Assembly: GCF_012489685.1 (NCBI RefSeq)
Contig: NC_080046.1
Span: forward strand, 62,945,984 to 63,009,983
Length of the DNA: 64,000 nt
DNA from: Lotus japonicus
Lineage: Eukaryota > Streptophyta > Magnoliopsida > Fabales > Fabaceae
Direction of reading: 5' to 3'
The notes beneath the pieces were generated by a model. The model saw only the letters and a program-made list of their open reading frames with translations, was not told the DNA's origin and searched no databases. How positions within the stretch are numbered: position 1 is the first letter of the stretch; every line of letters starts with the position of its first letter. A program made the translations under genes and the position numbers. Below, piece by piece: positions 1-11,428 of this stretch.

Positions 1-2270
1 AGAAATAAATATTTTAATGATTTAAATTCAAAATGTGATACCTTTTTACTTTATGAAGTGCTTTTTTATGCCAGAGAACAGACTCTGGTTGCAGTGAAAA
101 TAAAATTTGCATATGATGTTAGGTACTGTGTGGAATTTGTGAGTGTGTTTGTGGATAATTTATAAGAAAAACGGTGGTGATAGTGAGGTAGAGAAATCTG
201 AGAGAGATTTTGATGTAAATGGAGATTTTTCTTTCTTATGAGATTGGACTTTTAACCCTTATTCACACCATTCGAAATTTCCATTACTATTATTTTCGAC
301 ACTTATGTCACTGACAAATAATAATTAGGTTCTGATGTAATGTATATTCTTTGTAATGGAGAATTAAGTAGTTGTTTTTAAGAGTCTTTTATATATAATT
401 CAGATGCAAACAGTATGCACTCAGCTATCACTTGAGCACTAGAGCAAGTAAAGGGAGCATACTACGACTGCTTTACTATTCTGAATTTTTTTATCGCAGA
501 AATGCTCCGGTAAGTACAACAAGCTCAAAAGCAGAATAGCATGATGAAACTACTAGATATTATTAATGAACCAAACCTTTCAGTTCCAAACTGTCAAGAC
601 CTTCGCTAGAAATTTGTTCTAAAGTAAGCCCATTAGTACTACTATAAGAGCAAAGCAACATGCTTCTTATATTGGGAGATAGACAAAAGCAGAGGTTGCC
701 TTAGTAAGCTTTCTCACCTGGATCAACAGAAAAAGCAACTGAAACTCGATCGATGAAAGTTGGAATGGCAAGGTTTACTCTTAAAGTCTTCGGCAGGAGG
801 AGGATACAAGAGATCGACCTTGAAGCAAGCAAGGTATGGTGGGTGTCATCATCTTCATCGATATTACCCACCAGATAGACTTGAGAAAAGACTTTCAGGC
901 ATCCTGAGAGTAAGGAGAAGCTGGATCTAAATGTATTAGAAAGAGCATAAAAGCTTTTATATATAGGAAGAATATTTTACATTAAAATACTTCTACATAA
1001 AAATAAATGTTAATAAGATTTCATCGGATTTTTTTTTGTTACAAGAAAAACATAATATAATATAGTTTGATGTTAATTTTTTACTACATAATAATATAGT
1101 CCACTTTAATTTTTTTGTACAAATTATTATAGGAGTTAAATTCTCCTACGGGAAGAAATATATTTTAACAAGAAAGTACCTTTATTAAGTATTAATTAAT
1201 GTATCAAATACAATAACAAATTTCGCGGTACATTCTTTTTTTTCTAAGATTAAAATGTGTTCTGAATGCTTTATTGGTGATTCTTCATATCTATAATTTG
1301 TGTTATTGTCTTTAGGCTCATGAAGAATGTGAAACGACTTCATGTTGATATGGGTCAAACTTAGCTTATTTTATTGTGTAAAAAATGAACTCGCATAATC
1401 ACGTACATAAAGAATCTTTTCTCTTTTTTTCATTGTAGATTAAATCAGCTATTGTTTATTAGTCATCATTAAACCACATCCCCTAATATGTTTTGCATAA
1501 TTTGAGATTTGGTTAACCAATTTTTTTATTAGTTATTCAATTGTACGAAGTTCAATCTATGCAACAAGGGTTTTAATTTAAGACTTTTTGTCCACTTTGC
1601 TCATCATTTCATACTCTTCTATTTCATCAGTTGTTTATTATATTTTTAATGATCAAGGTATTAATTGACCTATCAAATATAATAGATGTATTCCCCGTGC
1701 AACGCGCGGGTAAAAAACACTAGTGATACATATAGCATGTTTGGATGATAACTTGAAACTACACTTTGAAGCTTTTCTTCAAGCGGATAATCAAACACTC
1801 TAATAATATAATAATAATCTAACACAAATTAGTGTTTTAGAATATCAGTTTAGTGCAACTTCAACAGATTTTTATCTCAATTTATAAAAGTTGTGTCTAG
1901 ACTATCTGGTTTTATGGTACTTTCGGAAGCTTCAGGAGTGTTACCTTACTTTCCAAAGCATTGGGATATATACATTACCCCAATTTATAAGGTGAACGTC
2001 AACTGATAGAAAAACCTTTTATAGTTTAGAGTTTTGGAGATGTTACCCCACTTTCTAAAGCATTTTGAAACGGGATTGAAGCTTAACCCAAACATAGCTT
2101 AAGGATGTGTTCATTTATAACTTCACTCTTAATGCATGTCGTCTTCACGAATTTCAAGGCAAGAAAGTGGATAGAGCTCATTATGAGTTTGCAAACCTAG
2201 CGTGAACGTTGGTTCACGAAACAAACTCTCTCTTCTTTCACGTGTGCTACTTAGAAATGTGCGATTTTGT
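1..2270. other. Gene-free left flank
   Basis: No open frame of gene-like length or recognisable protein is seen on either strand. Near 1690-1720 a GC-rich phrase (gtgcaacgcgcggg) stands out from the AT-rich surroundings. It resembles the ends of dispersed plant repeats, but no partner end or target duplication was found. The stretch is probably intergenic DNA with decayed repeats. Confidence 0.5.
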
Positions 2271-2362
2271 GTTGCAACCAGTGGTGGATCCAGGACCCCG
2301 GGGTCAGGGGGTTCAAAATTTTCAAATCAGTACATCGATAAAAATATAATTAAAAACTACTG

Positions 2363-2900
2363 TTTTTTTTTTTTGGATAAGCTAAATGTATTGAATGAGA
2401 GTACTAGGGGTACTCTAACCCAAAAAGACAAAAGTCTATACAATGTACAAGAATAAGAAAACCGAAGTTGAGCACTTAACACAAAGCATAGAAACGAAAA
2501 ACATCAATAGCCAAAAGGCTCAGAACAGAGCTAAACAACTCCACCAGAATTAATAAAAACATCCCACCACTCCTAGTCTCCTATTGCAAAAACTCAGCCT
2601 CTGCAATCTCCTTTACTTGGCTACATGCCTTGAAAAGCAATTCAGCCTCCAATTGACAGCAAAACAATTACCAGACCCTTGTCTCTTGCAAAAACCATGA
2701 AGCTACAGAGTTCAGGCCTACAAACAACTCCTATTTGTAACTTCATGACAGCAACAACGATCTGTACCCAGAAAAACCTCTTCACCATCAGAAAAAAAAA
2801 AACAAAACTTAGGGATACTTCCAACCACAATCATAGGCTCTCCAGGCAGATTCTTGGGTTTGTGGGATCTTTTATATGAGTAAGAAAAACAAAAATTATA
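2363..2900 (-). mobile_element. 5'-truncated LINE (L1-like) tail nested in the hAT element
   Basis: On the minus strand the sequence ends with a gggttag...cccct...aattcaatac...cttatcc phrase followed by a poly-A run (twelve T on the plus strand at 2363-2374). The same phrase and tail close the LINE remnant at 20.70-20.77 kb, which does encode an RT-associated zinc-binding domain. No protein domain is readable here, and the upstream boundary near 2900 is a guess. Confidence 0.5.
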
Positions 2901-3369
2901 CAACTCAATCAGTTCAAAGTATTACAAACTCAATTGACAAATTTACCAAATCTACTCAATTGGACCATTATGTCTATGAGTATTGAATGAAAGTATTGTT
3001 ATTTTCATCACAACACCTTTTTTCTATTGGTTCGTACTCTATTTATCAAATCAACACGTGTAAATGCATCTAGGAAGGGACTTCAGAAAATTATGTTCTG
3101 TCAAGGACCTGTGCAAACTCTCTCTCCCTAAACTTGGTCTGGTACCTTACAGCTTACACTCCCAAGCCCAAATTTTGGTTTCCTAGAGTAGAATTTCAAA
3201 ATTTCTTTGCAAAGAACATAACCTTACTAAAACCCCTCTTGCCTCATAAACTGAGAACATCTAAAACCTATGATTATAGCAAAAATACACAAATATATAC
3301 TACAAAATACAAAGTGAGAATCAAGCTAAGGTGATGGGTAGAAGGGATTTGAGTAGTTTAAGGCTACGA

Positions 3370-3690
3370 TTATGACCAAATCACCAAACATGTCATCAAA
3401 ATCAAGCTTGAGAAGATAAAGGAAATCAATTTAGGGTTAGGGAAATCAGCCATACCTAGGGTAGAGCCGCAGCAGACGGGCGGCTGGACTGGTGGACGGT
3501 GGTGGCGTGGCGTGGTGGTGGCCGGTGGTGGTGGTGCGCCGTGCGAGAGGGTGAGGGCGTGGTGACTGGTGAGCGAGCGTGAATCGTGAGTGAGAGGGTG
3601 AGAGCGTGACTGCGTGTCTGTGAGTGTGTGAGAGAGATGAGTAAGTGGGGTCTGGGTGCAAATATAAAATCTCAGGGGGTTCAAAAAAAA
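3370..3690 (-). other. GC-rich exon-like block inside the hAT element
   Basis: Read on the minus strand this is a CT/AC-rich leader-like stretch that turns GC-rich (about 3475-3610) and ends with a possible 5' splice site (CTAG then GTATGG) near 3460. Overlapping open frames exist in two phases, but they are low-complexity His/Pro/Ser/Thr strings without a domain. It could be the untranslated first exon of an ancestral transposase gene or a captured host fragment. Confidence 0.3.
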
Positions 3691-3779
3691 ACATTACAAG
3701 GGGGTAAGTAGAGTTTTATGTTTTTTCAGGGGTTCATCTGAACCCCTGACTTGGCTGTGGGTCCGCCCCTGGTTGCAAC

Positions 3780-4130
3780 ATGTGCAAAAGTGATTGAAAT
3801 AGAAAAAACAAACACATTCAATTGTTGGATATAGTTCAATGTTCGTTTATATTAGGGTCACCAACTATTCAAATATGGTCTAAAAAGAGTTTCATTCACT
3901 TTTTAACCTGAATTGAATTTTTAACCTGAAGTGAATGCTAACATAGTTTGCATCGGTGTTAAGAGATATCCAATGAATACACAAACATAGTAGAAATTTA
4001 GTTACAAAATTATTATTGTATAAAACAGAGCTCTAGAACACCTAAAGGTTCATGCATTTTTTCTTCTTTTTTCTCCCTTTATTCTACACTCATTATGTTA
4101 AAACTTTGCAAGTTGCAGGTAAATATTGAA
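3780..4130. other. Short intergenic spacer between two transposons
   Basis: AT-rich sequence with no gene or clear repeat seen. Confidence 0.5.
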
Positions 4131-4138
4131 TTTTTTTT

Positions 4139-4683
4139 AGGCTTAATTATAACTTTGGTCCCCGACGTTTACCAATGTCACGATTTTGGTCCCTCACCTA
4201 ATTTAATTACATGGATGGTCCCCGACGTTGTAGGCTGCGTGCAACGTTAGTCCTACCGTTTATTTCTTAATGGAGGAGGCTTACGTGGACGTCTAGTTGG
4301 AGAGAAAAATGAGATCTGAGGAGAGAGGGGAGCACGTGAGTATCACGTGAACTCACGTGAACCTTATATGAACCCATTATACCCAAATCTGAAACCCTAG
4401 GGATCTAAATTGCGTTACCTTCTTCGTTCCAGGGAGGTCAGGGGTTTGGGTATAATGGGTTCAGATAAGGGTCACGTGATACTCACGTGCTTCCCTCTCT
4501 CCTCATACCTCATTTCTCTCTCCAACTAGACGTCCACGTAAGCCTCCTCCATTAAGAAATAAACGGTAGGACTAACGTTGCACACGGCCTACAACGTCGG
4601 GGACCATCCATGTAATTAAATTAGGTGAGGGACCAAAATCGTGACATTGGTAAACGTCGGGGACCAAAGTTGCAATTAAGCCT
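4139..4683. mobile_element. Fold-back Mutator-like MITE with very long inverted arms
   Basis: The left arm beginning aggcttaatt and running through ggtccccgacgtt is mirrored by the right arm ending aattaagcct. The arms stay complementary for roughly 230-255 bases each, with only scattered mismatches, leaving a loop of about 50-60 bases near 4396-4447. The element is flanked by T runs (eight T at 4131-4138, seven or eight after 4683), fitting an 8-9 bp target duplication. There is no coding capacity. Both arms carry CACGTG hexamers (about 4334-4360 and 4472-4490). The class assignment rests on arm length and target-site size. Confidence 0.85.
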
Positions 4684-4689
4684 TTTTTT

Positions 4690-5136
4690 TATAAGATTCT
4701 GTGTGTCTAACACTCTACCAAAATAAGCACTGGGGAGTTCATCTTTTTTAAGTTAGCAGCAACAAGGGTAGTTGCAGCAGCATGCTCTCTCGTATCAGAA
4801 CAGACAGTACTATTAATCAAAAGGCTGCTACAGACAACAACACTCGGGGATATGACTTGGGAGTAGTGACCCAGCTTTTCCTAAAACATACAAAAATCAA
4901 ATACAAAACTCCAAACATGAATTATTTTCTTTCACCGTGCCATGCAAAATGCAGAACCTATTAATTGAAGTCACTAATCATCTGCACCAAACATTTGACT
5001 AGTGCATGGAATTTTATATGAATAATAATTTCCATTGGCATCATCACCAACAACAAGTCAACAACATTGCCTATGAATGCACTTCATTTCAATGAGATTT
5101 AACTTAAGCATTTTATGAAAATAAAAGTTCCCAGAT
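4690..5136. other. 3' flank of the RLP29-like gene
   Basis: AT-rich sequence that probably includes the 3' untranslated region of the minus-strand LRR gene. The small open frame at 4782-4964 has no recognisable features. Confidence 0.4.
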
Positions 5137-6516
5137 TCACAAAATCAAATTAAGGAAAATGAGGATGAAACTAAAAACCAAGTTGAACAGGATAAGTATT
5201 AGATCCATTCTTGATGAACTTGAACTCATGTTGCTTTTAATCCAAGATGGCTTTAATATTCCTGCTGGATCTTCAGGTGGACCTTCAGTTAAAGATTTGT
5301 CATTTCTACAGGAGGGGATTTCCAAGTATGAAGAGAGGTTCTTCTTGTTTGTCACATCACTGATGCAAAGGTCACTGTTTCCTCTTACATCCAGCCTTTT
5401 ACCAAGCTTTCCAATGAACTCATCAGGGAGCTCAAGAATCCCATTCAGCTTGTTGTGGCTGATGTTCAGTTGATCTAAGTTCGGAAGAAAACCAAGATTT
5501 GGAGGAACTGACCCATTGAGGCTATTGTTATCTAGGGAGAGAGCTGTGAGGTTCTCCAAGGAAGATAAAGAATTGGGAATGGAACCAACCAATCCACAAC
5601 CTGATAAGCTCACTGATTTGAGCTTCCAAAGGTTCCCTATGAAGGGGGGTACCCCTGCTTTGATGGGGTTGTCATCAATGAGAAAATATTCTAGATTCTC
5701 CAAACTTGAAAATGTTTCAGGAACAGGACCACCAATAAAGTTGTGACTCAGATCAAGTAAGACTAACCTCTTGAGTTTTCCAAGTTCTGGAGGTATTTTA
5801 CCTGAAATCCTGTTTGAGCTCAAATCCATCTTCTGGAGAAGTTGGAGTTCTCCAACAGAATAAGGAAGATTCCCTTCAATTTGATTCCAGCTTAGGTCCA
5901 AAATGGTCATGCTTTTCAAACCTCCGATTTCCTTGGGGATTTCACCACTGAGATTGTTATAACTCAGGTCAAGTTGCTCTAGACTAGCCAAATTTCCAAT
6001 CTGTTTTGGGATGTTTCCTTGTAAGCTGTTCTGGGACAGGCTCAAGACTCTGAGATTAGTCACATGGCCCAAACTTGGAGGTATTGTTCCATGGAGTGAT
6101 GGGTTAGACTGCAGAGCAAGGTGCTCTAAGGAAGAGAAAGGACCAAAGAGAGTTGTAGGTAGAGTGACTGGTGAAGCAACAAAACAGTTGAAAATTGAAA
6201 AGGTTTTCAAGTAACTGAGTTTCAGCAAGGATTGTGATAGGTGAGCAGAGGATTTGCAAGGTGGGGAGAGTATTTCAGGACCAATGTGGATCTTTGTGAC
6301 ATGAAAGATTGGTGGGTAGTCACTGCTAACTTCACACTCAACTCCAGGCCATGGAGTATCAGTACAAGGCTGAGGGTGTGATTGGGCCCAGTCAGGGTCA
6401 TCCACAAGAGCATCCATCACTTCAAACAATCCCAACAACTCCTTCTCTTCCATTACTGCCACCATTTCACCTGCAAACAAGAGGAACACAACAAGGAGAA
6501 AAGGTACACTAGCCAT
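5137..6516 (-). CDS. RLP29: Leucine-rich-repeat receptor-like protein (RLP29-type)
   Basis: Encodes 459 residues in one exon. A hydrophobic signal peptide (about residues 1-26) is followed by an N-terminal LRR cap with the Cys-Thr-Asp-Thr-Pro-Trp-Pro-Gly-Val-Glu-Cys motif. About ten 24-residue LRRs follow, of the plant extracellular type (L..L.LS.N...G.IP), over about residues 100-385. The protein ends in a Ser-rich segment and a 23-residue hydrophobic tail with nothing after it. There is no kinase domain. The family (Arabidopsis RLP29, TMM and PII-2 relatives) sits at the cell surface and is thought to help sense ligands with receptor kinases; the ligand here is unknown. The frame is open for 106 codons upstream, but the Met at 6516 is chosen because a clean signal peptide starts there and the upstream part lacks LRR-protein character. 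The upstream stretch is probably 5' leader. Confidence 0.9.
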   Translation of the reverse strand: MASVPFLLVVFLLFAGEMVAVMEEKELLGLFEVMDALVDDPDWAQSHPQPCTDTPWPGVECEVSSDYPPIFHVTKIHIGPEILSPPCKSSAHLSQSLLKLSYLKTFSIFNCFVASPVTLPTTLFGPFSSLEHLALQSNPSLHGTIPPSLGHVTNLRVLSLSQNSLQGNIPKQIGNLASLEQLDLSYNNLSGEIPKEIGGLKSMTILDLSWNQIEGNLPYSVGELQLLQKMDLSSNRISGKIPPELGKLKRLVLLDLSHNFIGGPVPETFSSLENLEYFLIDDNPIKAGVPPFIGNLWKLKSVSLSGCGLVGSIPNSLSSLENLTALSLDNNSLNGSVPPNLGFLPNLDQLNISHNKLNGILELPDEFIGKLGKRLDVRGNSDLCISDVTNKKNLSSYLEIPSCRNDKSLTEGPPEDPAGILKPSWIKSNMSSSSSRMDLILILFNLVFSFILIFLNLIL

Positions 6517-6990
6517 TTGACAAATGCCTGAGTGAACTGAAAAAATAAAACAGCAACAATAATGGTTGGTTTGAAAGGCAATTGAAAAGGGCAAGATCCA
6601 GTTTCTGAATATAAGGTTTTTTCTTGAATTGAGTTGATGGCAAATGAGAAGAATTGAAAGGTAAATTGCAATAGTCTCATCTTTTTGTGTCAGCAGTGAA
6701 GGCTGCTGCAACAAAGAAAAATACAAAACTGTCGCCTTTGAGCTGCAAATGTGAGTAGGACTGTGGTAGTTTGCATGGAAAAGGGTAGTGAGTTGGAGAA
6801 AGACAAATGGGTTACTAAAAGAGGCAATGTACATTTCCAGAACAGTTTAATGGTTGTTTCAGATAAATGTGGTATTGATAAGACATGACTGTGTGCCTGG
6901 GACAATGTAATGGACACATGCAGGGGTGTGTGATAACACAGACATACATTCTTTCTCACTTCAAATCCCAACCAAAGTATAGAGTTTGAA
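6517..6990 (-). promoter_or_regulatory. Leader/promoter region of the RLP29-like gene
   Basis: Immediately upstream of the chosen start. It contains an in-frame open extension to 6834 and pyrimidine-rich stretches on the minus strand. No TATA box or transcription start could be fixed. Confidence 0.35.
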
Positions 6991-7499
6991 ATGAACTATT
7001 ACCCTGCTTGTTCTACCAGAAAAATATTTCAGTTGGGGTAGAAATTAAAATGCACTGCTCAACAATTCATTAAAAAGTGGACCCAAGGGGAGATGAGCCT
7101 AGGCACTCATAGCTACCAGGTAGTATATGGTTACCACTAAGCCAAGGCTATTCTTTAGAATAGTTTCACACAAAAATATATATACTTTATTTATGTGAAC
7201 TAAAAATCTTTGATTTTTACTTTTATAAATATTATAATTTAATATAAACTTTCTTGACCCGATTGAACCTGGTTGATCTGTTGACTCATTCAGTAGCTAA
7301 TGAGTCAATAATCGGTTCAAGTTTTATAACATTCATCAGACTAAGCTTAACCTAACCCACTCAATTTTTACATCTATGTGTTATCCTTTGTTTACCCCAC
7401 AAAATTCTATTAAACGTTGTTTATAATTAAATCACGATCTTTAGATGATTCTATCCCACAAGAAAGATATAAATATCCAATTATCAATAGGAAAATGTT

Positions 7500-7700
7500 G
7501 AAGGGCACGACAAGTTTTTCGTGAAATGTGCACGAGACAGTTTCTGGCGGTTTTAAACCGCCAGAAACTTGTAAAACTTGCCGTTTTTTCTGGTACCCAA
7601 TGTTAGTGGCGGTTTTAAACCGCCAAAAATGTTACAATTTGTGTTTTTTTCCTGGCACCGAAAACTAAATGATGCTCGTGCACTCTCGTGCACCATTCTC
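7500..7700. repeat. MITE-like palindromic repeat
   Basis: Contains two perfect palindromes around a GGCGGTTTTAAACCGCC core: 7541-7567 (13-base arms, one central base) and 7607-7625. They are enclosed by outer inverted arms gtgcacgaga (7528-7537) and tctcgtgcac (7684-7693). This nested arrangement is typical of small TIR elements. No target duplication was identified, so the outer ends and superfamily are open. Confidence 0.55.
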
Positions 7701-7719
7701 TCGTATTCAATAGCACTGC

Positions 7720-10700
7720 TCTTATCAATAACACCCCTAAATTTTTCCAATGTTGTGTCCTATGAATTCTACCATTTCTTTTAAATTAATTATATGACCA
7801 AGTTCATCGACTCCATATCAAGGCCCTACACTAATTATAAACAAAATACAATATATTAAGGTTTTCAAAACCAGCACCAAAGCTCAAAGTATCAGAGTGC
7901 ATTTTATAGGTGCTTCATCAATCCGTCCAGCTACATATTTGCTCAGCCCATTCATACAGCCGAACACTATCTACATATGTTCTTGAATATTAACCTGGAA
8001 CTAAGTTGGCTGAGTGAGAAAGCATAAACTATTTACATCATAGGATCTCCATTATATAGTTGGTGAGTCAAAACTCTAGTAATAAATATATTAATAAGTT
8101 GATTAGGCTGCATGAATGAGGGAGGAAATCAATGAAAATAATACTTAATTCCTTTGACAAATCATGAGGATAACGGGAGATGAATCTCAACTACACCTCC
8201 TGCGCATGCTTGGTTGTTTTCCTTATATACATGCTTACTTGATTTTTAGGTCGCTCATCCGACTCGAAGACACACTCTACCCAATCCAAATCTATGAAAA
8301 TCTGTGAAGTTTCAATATATAAAGTACAAACAACTTGCAGGACAACTTGTTGACCAATATTTAGAGATAGATATGATTATCAATTTAGAAACTTTACTGC
8401 TGCAAAGTATATGTCTGTAAAATTAAGTCAGTCAATCTTATAAAAAAAATATATTTCATGTTACAAAACTGCCAAGTAAATAAGTAAGACTTAGCTTATA
8501 TGTTAAGCTTAAAAGAAAAACTAAATATTTTAAAGATTAGTCTTATAACTTGACGCAATATGTTTATAACATCTAGTTATTATCTCCTTATTTTATTTAA
8601 GAATTCATCGAAATCATATAATTACGATTTACGATGACTTTTGAAATAAAATTTTAAAATTTGTCCGCCACACAATCTAATATCACCATCTTGGAATAGG
8701 CTATTAGTATTTTTAAACTCAATCAAAGTAGCCATGTTTGGCACTGATGCTGTAGTTTACTAAACCTGAAGGCGGCACAAGCCACTTGGATCTGACACCT
8801 GGATCATGTTAAGACTTCATGTTACACGTGTTCAACTTTTGAGTCTTGCTCAAACAAAGAGAGTTGTTAAACACAATGACCCACAAAACACCATTATATT
8901 AGTATTACCCAACAAGATTACCATGAGTTCCGCAAATTATTGTAAATGATTTGCTTGCACTATAGGACTCGGCCATATCTATTGATCCGTCATGGCTTAA
9001 GTTAATTTGTTCTCTGCACTTCATTGAGTTTTTTTAGATCGATCTAAGATAGCTGTTGGACACAAGGACCCACAAAACACCATTATATTACCCAACAAGA
9101 TCTCCATGAACATGAGTTTTGTGGATTTTGTAAAAAGGAAAAACCAAATTATAATGAAGGGATGACACTCAGTTTAAGTTTAAGATGAAAACGGACAGAC
9201 TCAATGAATTTAAGAACTTGTATTTACCACACCTTAAAAAAATGAGTTGAGTCCAAATATGTATATATGCCGGTCATGAGTCATTCAATCAATCTATTCA
9301 CTTTGTAGATTATTGTAGTAAATGATTTGCTTGGTTCTATGATTTTAATTTGGCTTCTATTTGCAATGATTAACAGTCCCTCGGATACATATACACCTAG
9401 GTAGACAGCATTTGTGAAAATTTCCTTTCATCGCACATGTGTCTTTATGTAGGGACTATGTAGCCATGTAGGAGTCTCAAATTCACACCCCTTCATACAT
9501 TTGGTTCAATCATATTTTAGTTTCACTCTCACCACAGCTGCAACTACAAGCTTAGAACAAACAATAACAATGATTAGTTAAGTAACATGATAACATCGAA
9601 ATCAAAATGCTGAGCAGAAAATGTTTAAATAAATTGAAGTCAGAATATAGCAGCCACAAATATCATAGACATTCGGAGATCGACTAATTAATCAATAATA
9701 TTAGACAATTATAGATTTGAGATGGAAGGATCTCTATATGAAATAAAATAAAATAATATCAATAACCCCATCAATGTTCTCCAAGTATATATTCTAGAGA
9801 GTTCCTCATATAATTCTGTATAAGGTATAGGTAATCATGAATGAAGACTTGTATCTATCTACCGTAGAGTTCCCGTGCAATTTTAATGGAACAAGCAACT
9901 CGCTCTCGAATTTTTCTTTTAAATAATCTCAACTTAATTAATAACTCTAAAAATCAACTTTTCGGCTTACCATATGAAATTTAGGTTTGATATTTTGTTG
10001 CCATGTGAATGTTTTGAGGAATTGTTAATTTAATTTGTTTATTAAACTAAAGCTGAATGAAGACTTTTTTTTTCTTTTTGTTTTTTGGTCAAAAGACTTT
10101 TTTTTCTTGAATCATGAAATAAAAAATAAAACGTACGCTACACTAGCCCAAAAAAATTAGTCCGAAATAAGTAGCAGATTCAACTCAACATACGTCAAAC
10201 ACCATTTATATATGAAGATCAACATGGTAACGCAAACCCAACAAAGTTACCTTATCAACACATGCATTATTTAGCTTCTCTTCATATATGGTGGACACGA
10301 GACACGCTAATGAGGTATATGAGTAGAAATTTCCACAATATCCAACGGCACAACTTCCAAATGTGGCAACAAAAGAGGGACTTGAACATTCTAATAGCAT
10401 CAAGCTAGTCACTCTCGCACACAACGTGATGGTAATCGAAGTCCAAGCTAGGAGAAGATCATACAGCCAAAAGCTCCACATAGAGGGCACACTAACTAGA
10501 AAAAATCCCCAAGAAACTACCAAATCAACTAGTAGATACATTTCGAATAAAGACTTTGTGAACACTTAGACCCACTTGTAATAGTTCTTAACGGTCAGAA
10601 AGTAGAAAGTAGAAAGTAAAAAAATGTCATTTTTCATTTTATGAACGTAATAGACTTATTTTTGTTGTTGAAACAGATGCAACCTTATTATTGCGTAGAT

Positions 10701-11420
10701 GATATTTTGACCTCCCTTTGTTTCATTTTCATGCATAATAATTTTTAACTTGCATAGCTATCATGTAAAATGATTGAGAGAAAACTGAGCCGAAATTAAA
10801 GGTAACCTAAAACTAAAAGGCTAAAAGTAGAGACCAAAAGGTATGCTGGCCATTTTGATTGTTAACCTCAGATCCTCATATCTAATTTATACGTAATCAT
10901 GCCCATAATTTATCTTTTCCTGTGCATAATGTTAACATTAATTGAGTATATTATACATATTTATATTCATCTCAGTCAATTAAGCACTGCACCTATTTAA
11001 ATTGTCTGCATCATTGAACTATTAATCATTTACTATATTACTTGTATGTGGCAGCATATCATGCATATCATGTGGCTTGTAAAACAAAATTCTAACAAAC
11101 ACTGATGAAAACACATTCAACTCAAACGCATCACAATTTAATAATTACTCACGAAATTAGCTGGCACATTTTTATTCATTATTTTTTCTGAATCATTGTT
11201 CAAATCAGGGGAATGAGAACTTGCCACAAGGGATAGAAACAGAGGAGGGTGTATTTGTAATTGCAGGGGATCAATCATTTGATACTTAATCAAGTAATCA
11301 TCAATCAAGCACACATATAAAAGCTCTACAATACATTTGAGTCTCTCACCAAATCTCAATTTTATAAAAATTCAGTACAATAAGCTTCACTCTCCTGTCA
11401 CTTCCTACTTTCAGAAGAAG
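7720..11420. other. Intergenic stretch with a local duplication
   Basis: No gene recognised. Around 8865-8930 and 9059-9120 the phrase acccacaaaacaccattata with its downstream cccaacaagat...ccatga...gagtt recurs. A second shared phrase (aaatgatttgcttg) follows each copy, at about 8944 and 9325. The 119-codon minus-strand frame at 10206-10565 shows no domain. The last few hundred bases should hold the promoter of the gene at 11429. Confidence 0.5.
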
Positions 11421-11428
11421 ATTGTACA

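Larger units (their letters stand above)
2279..3771. mobile_element. Non-autonomous hAT-type DNA transposon, about 1.5 kb
   Basis: The ends match as inverted repeats: CAGTGGTGGATCC on the left against CAGGGGCGGACCC (reverse complement) on the right, 10 of 13 identical, followed on both sides by a related tract ending in GGGGTTC. The 8-bp sequence gttgcaac flanks the element exactly at 2271-2278 and 3772-3779, as expected for hAT insertion. No transposase domain is readable, so it must depend on an autonomous relative. The interior holds a minus-strand LINE tail (from 2363) and a GC-rich, exon-like block (about 3470-3690). Confidence 0.85.

Noticed and set aside
780..850. Minus-strand stretch resembling the N-terminus of ribosomal protein S27 (Val-Asp-Leu-Leu-x-Pro-Pro)
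   Set aside because: Similarity covers only about ten residues, with no zinc-finger part and stops nearby; judged chance.
2202..2456. 84-codon open frame across the hAT border
   Set aside because: It crosses a transposon boundary and ends in the LINE tail; no domain.
3370..3694. Two overlapping His/Pro/Ser/Thr-rich open frames on the minus strand
   Set aside because: Low complexity in two phases at once inside a transposon; a composition effect.
5159..6214. Plus-strand open frames within the LRR gene
   Set aside because: Antisense shadows of the repeated LRR codons.
10206..10565. 119-codon minus-strand frame
   Set aside because: No domain, no splice-consistent partner, start not ATG-supported by context.
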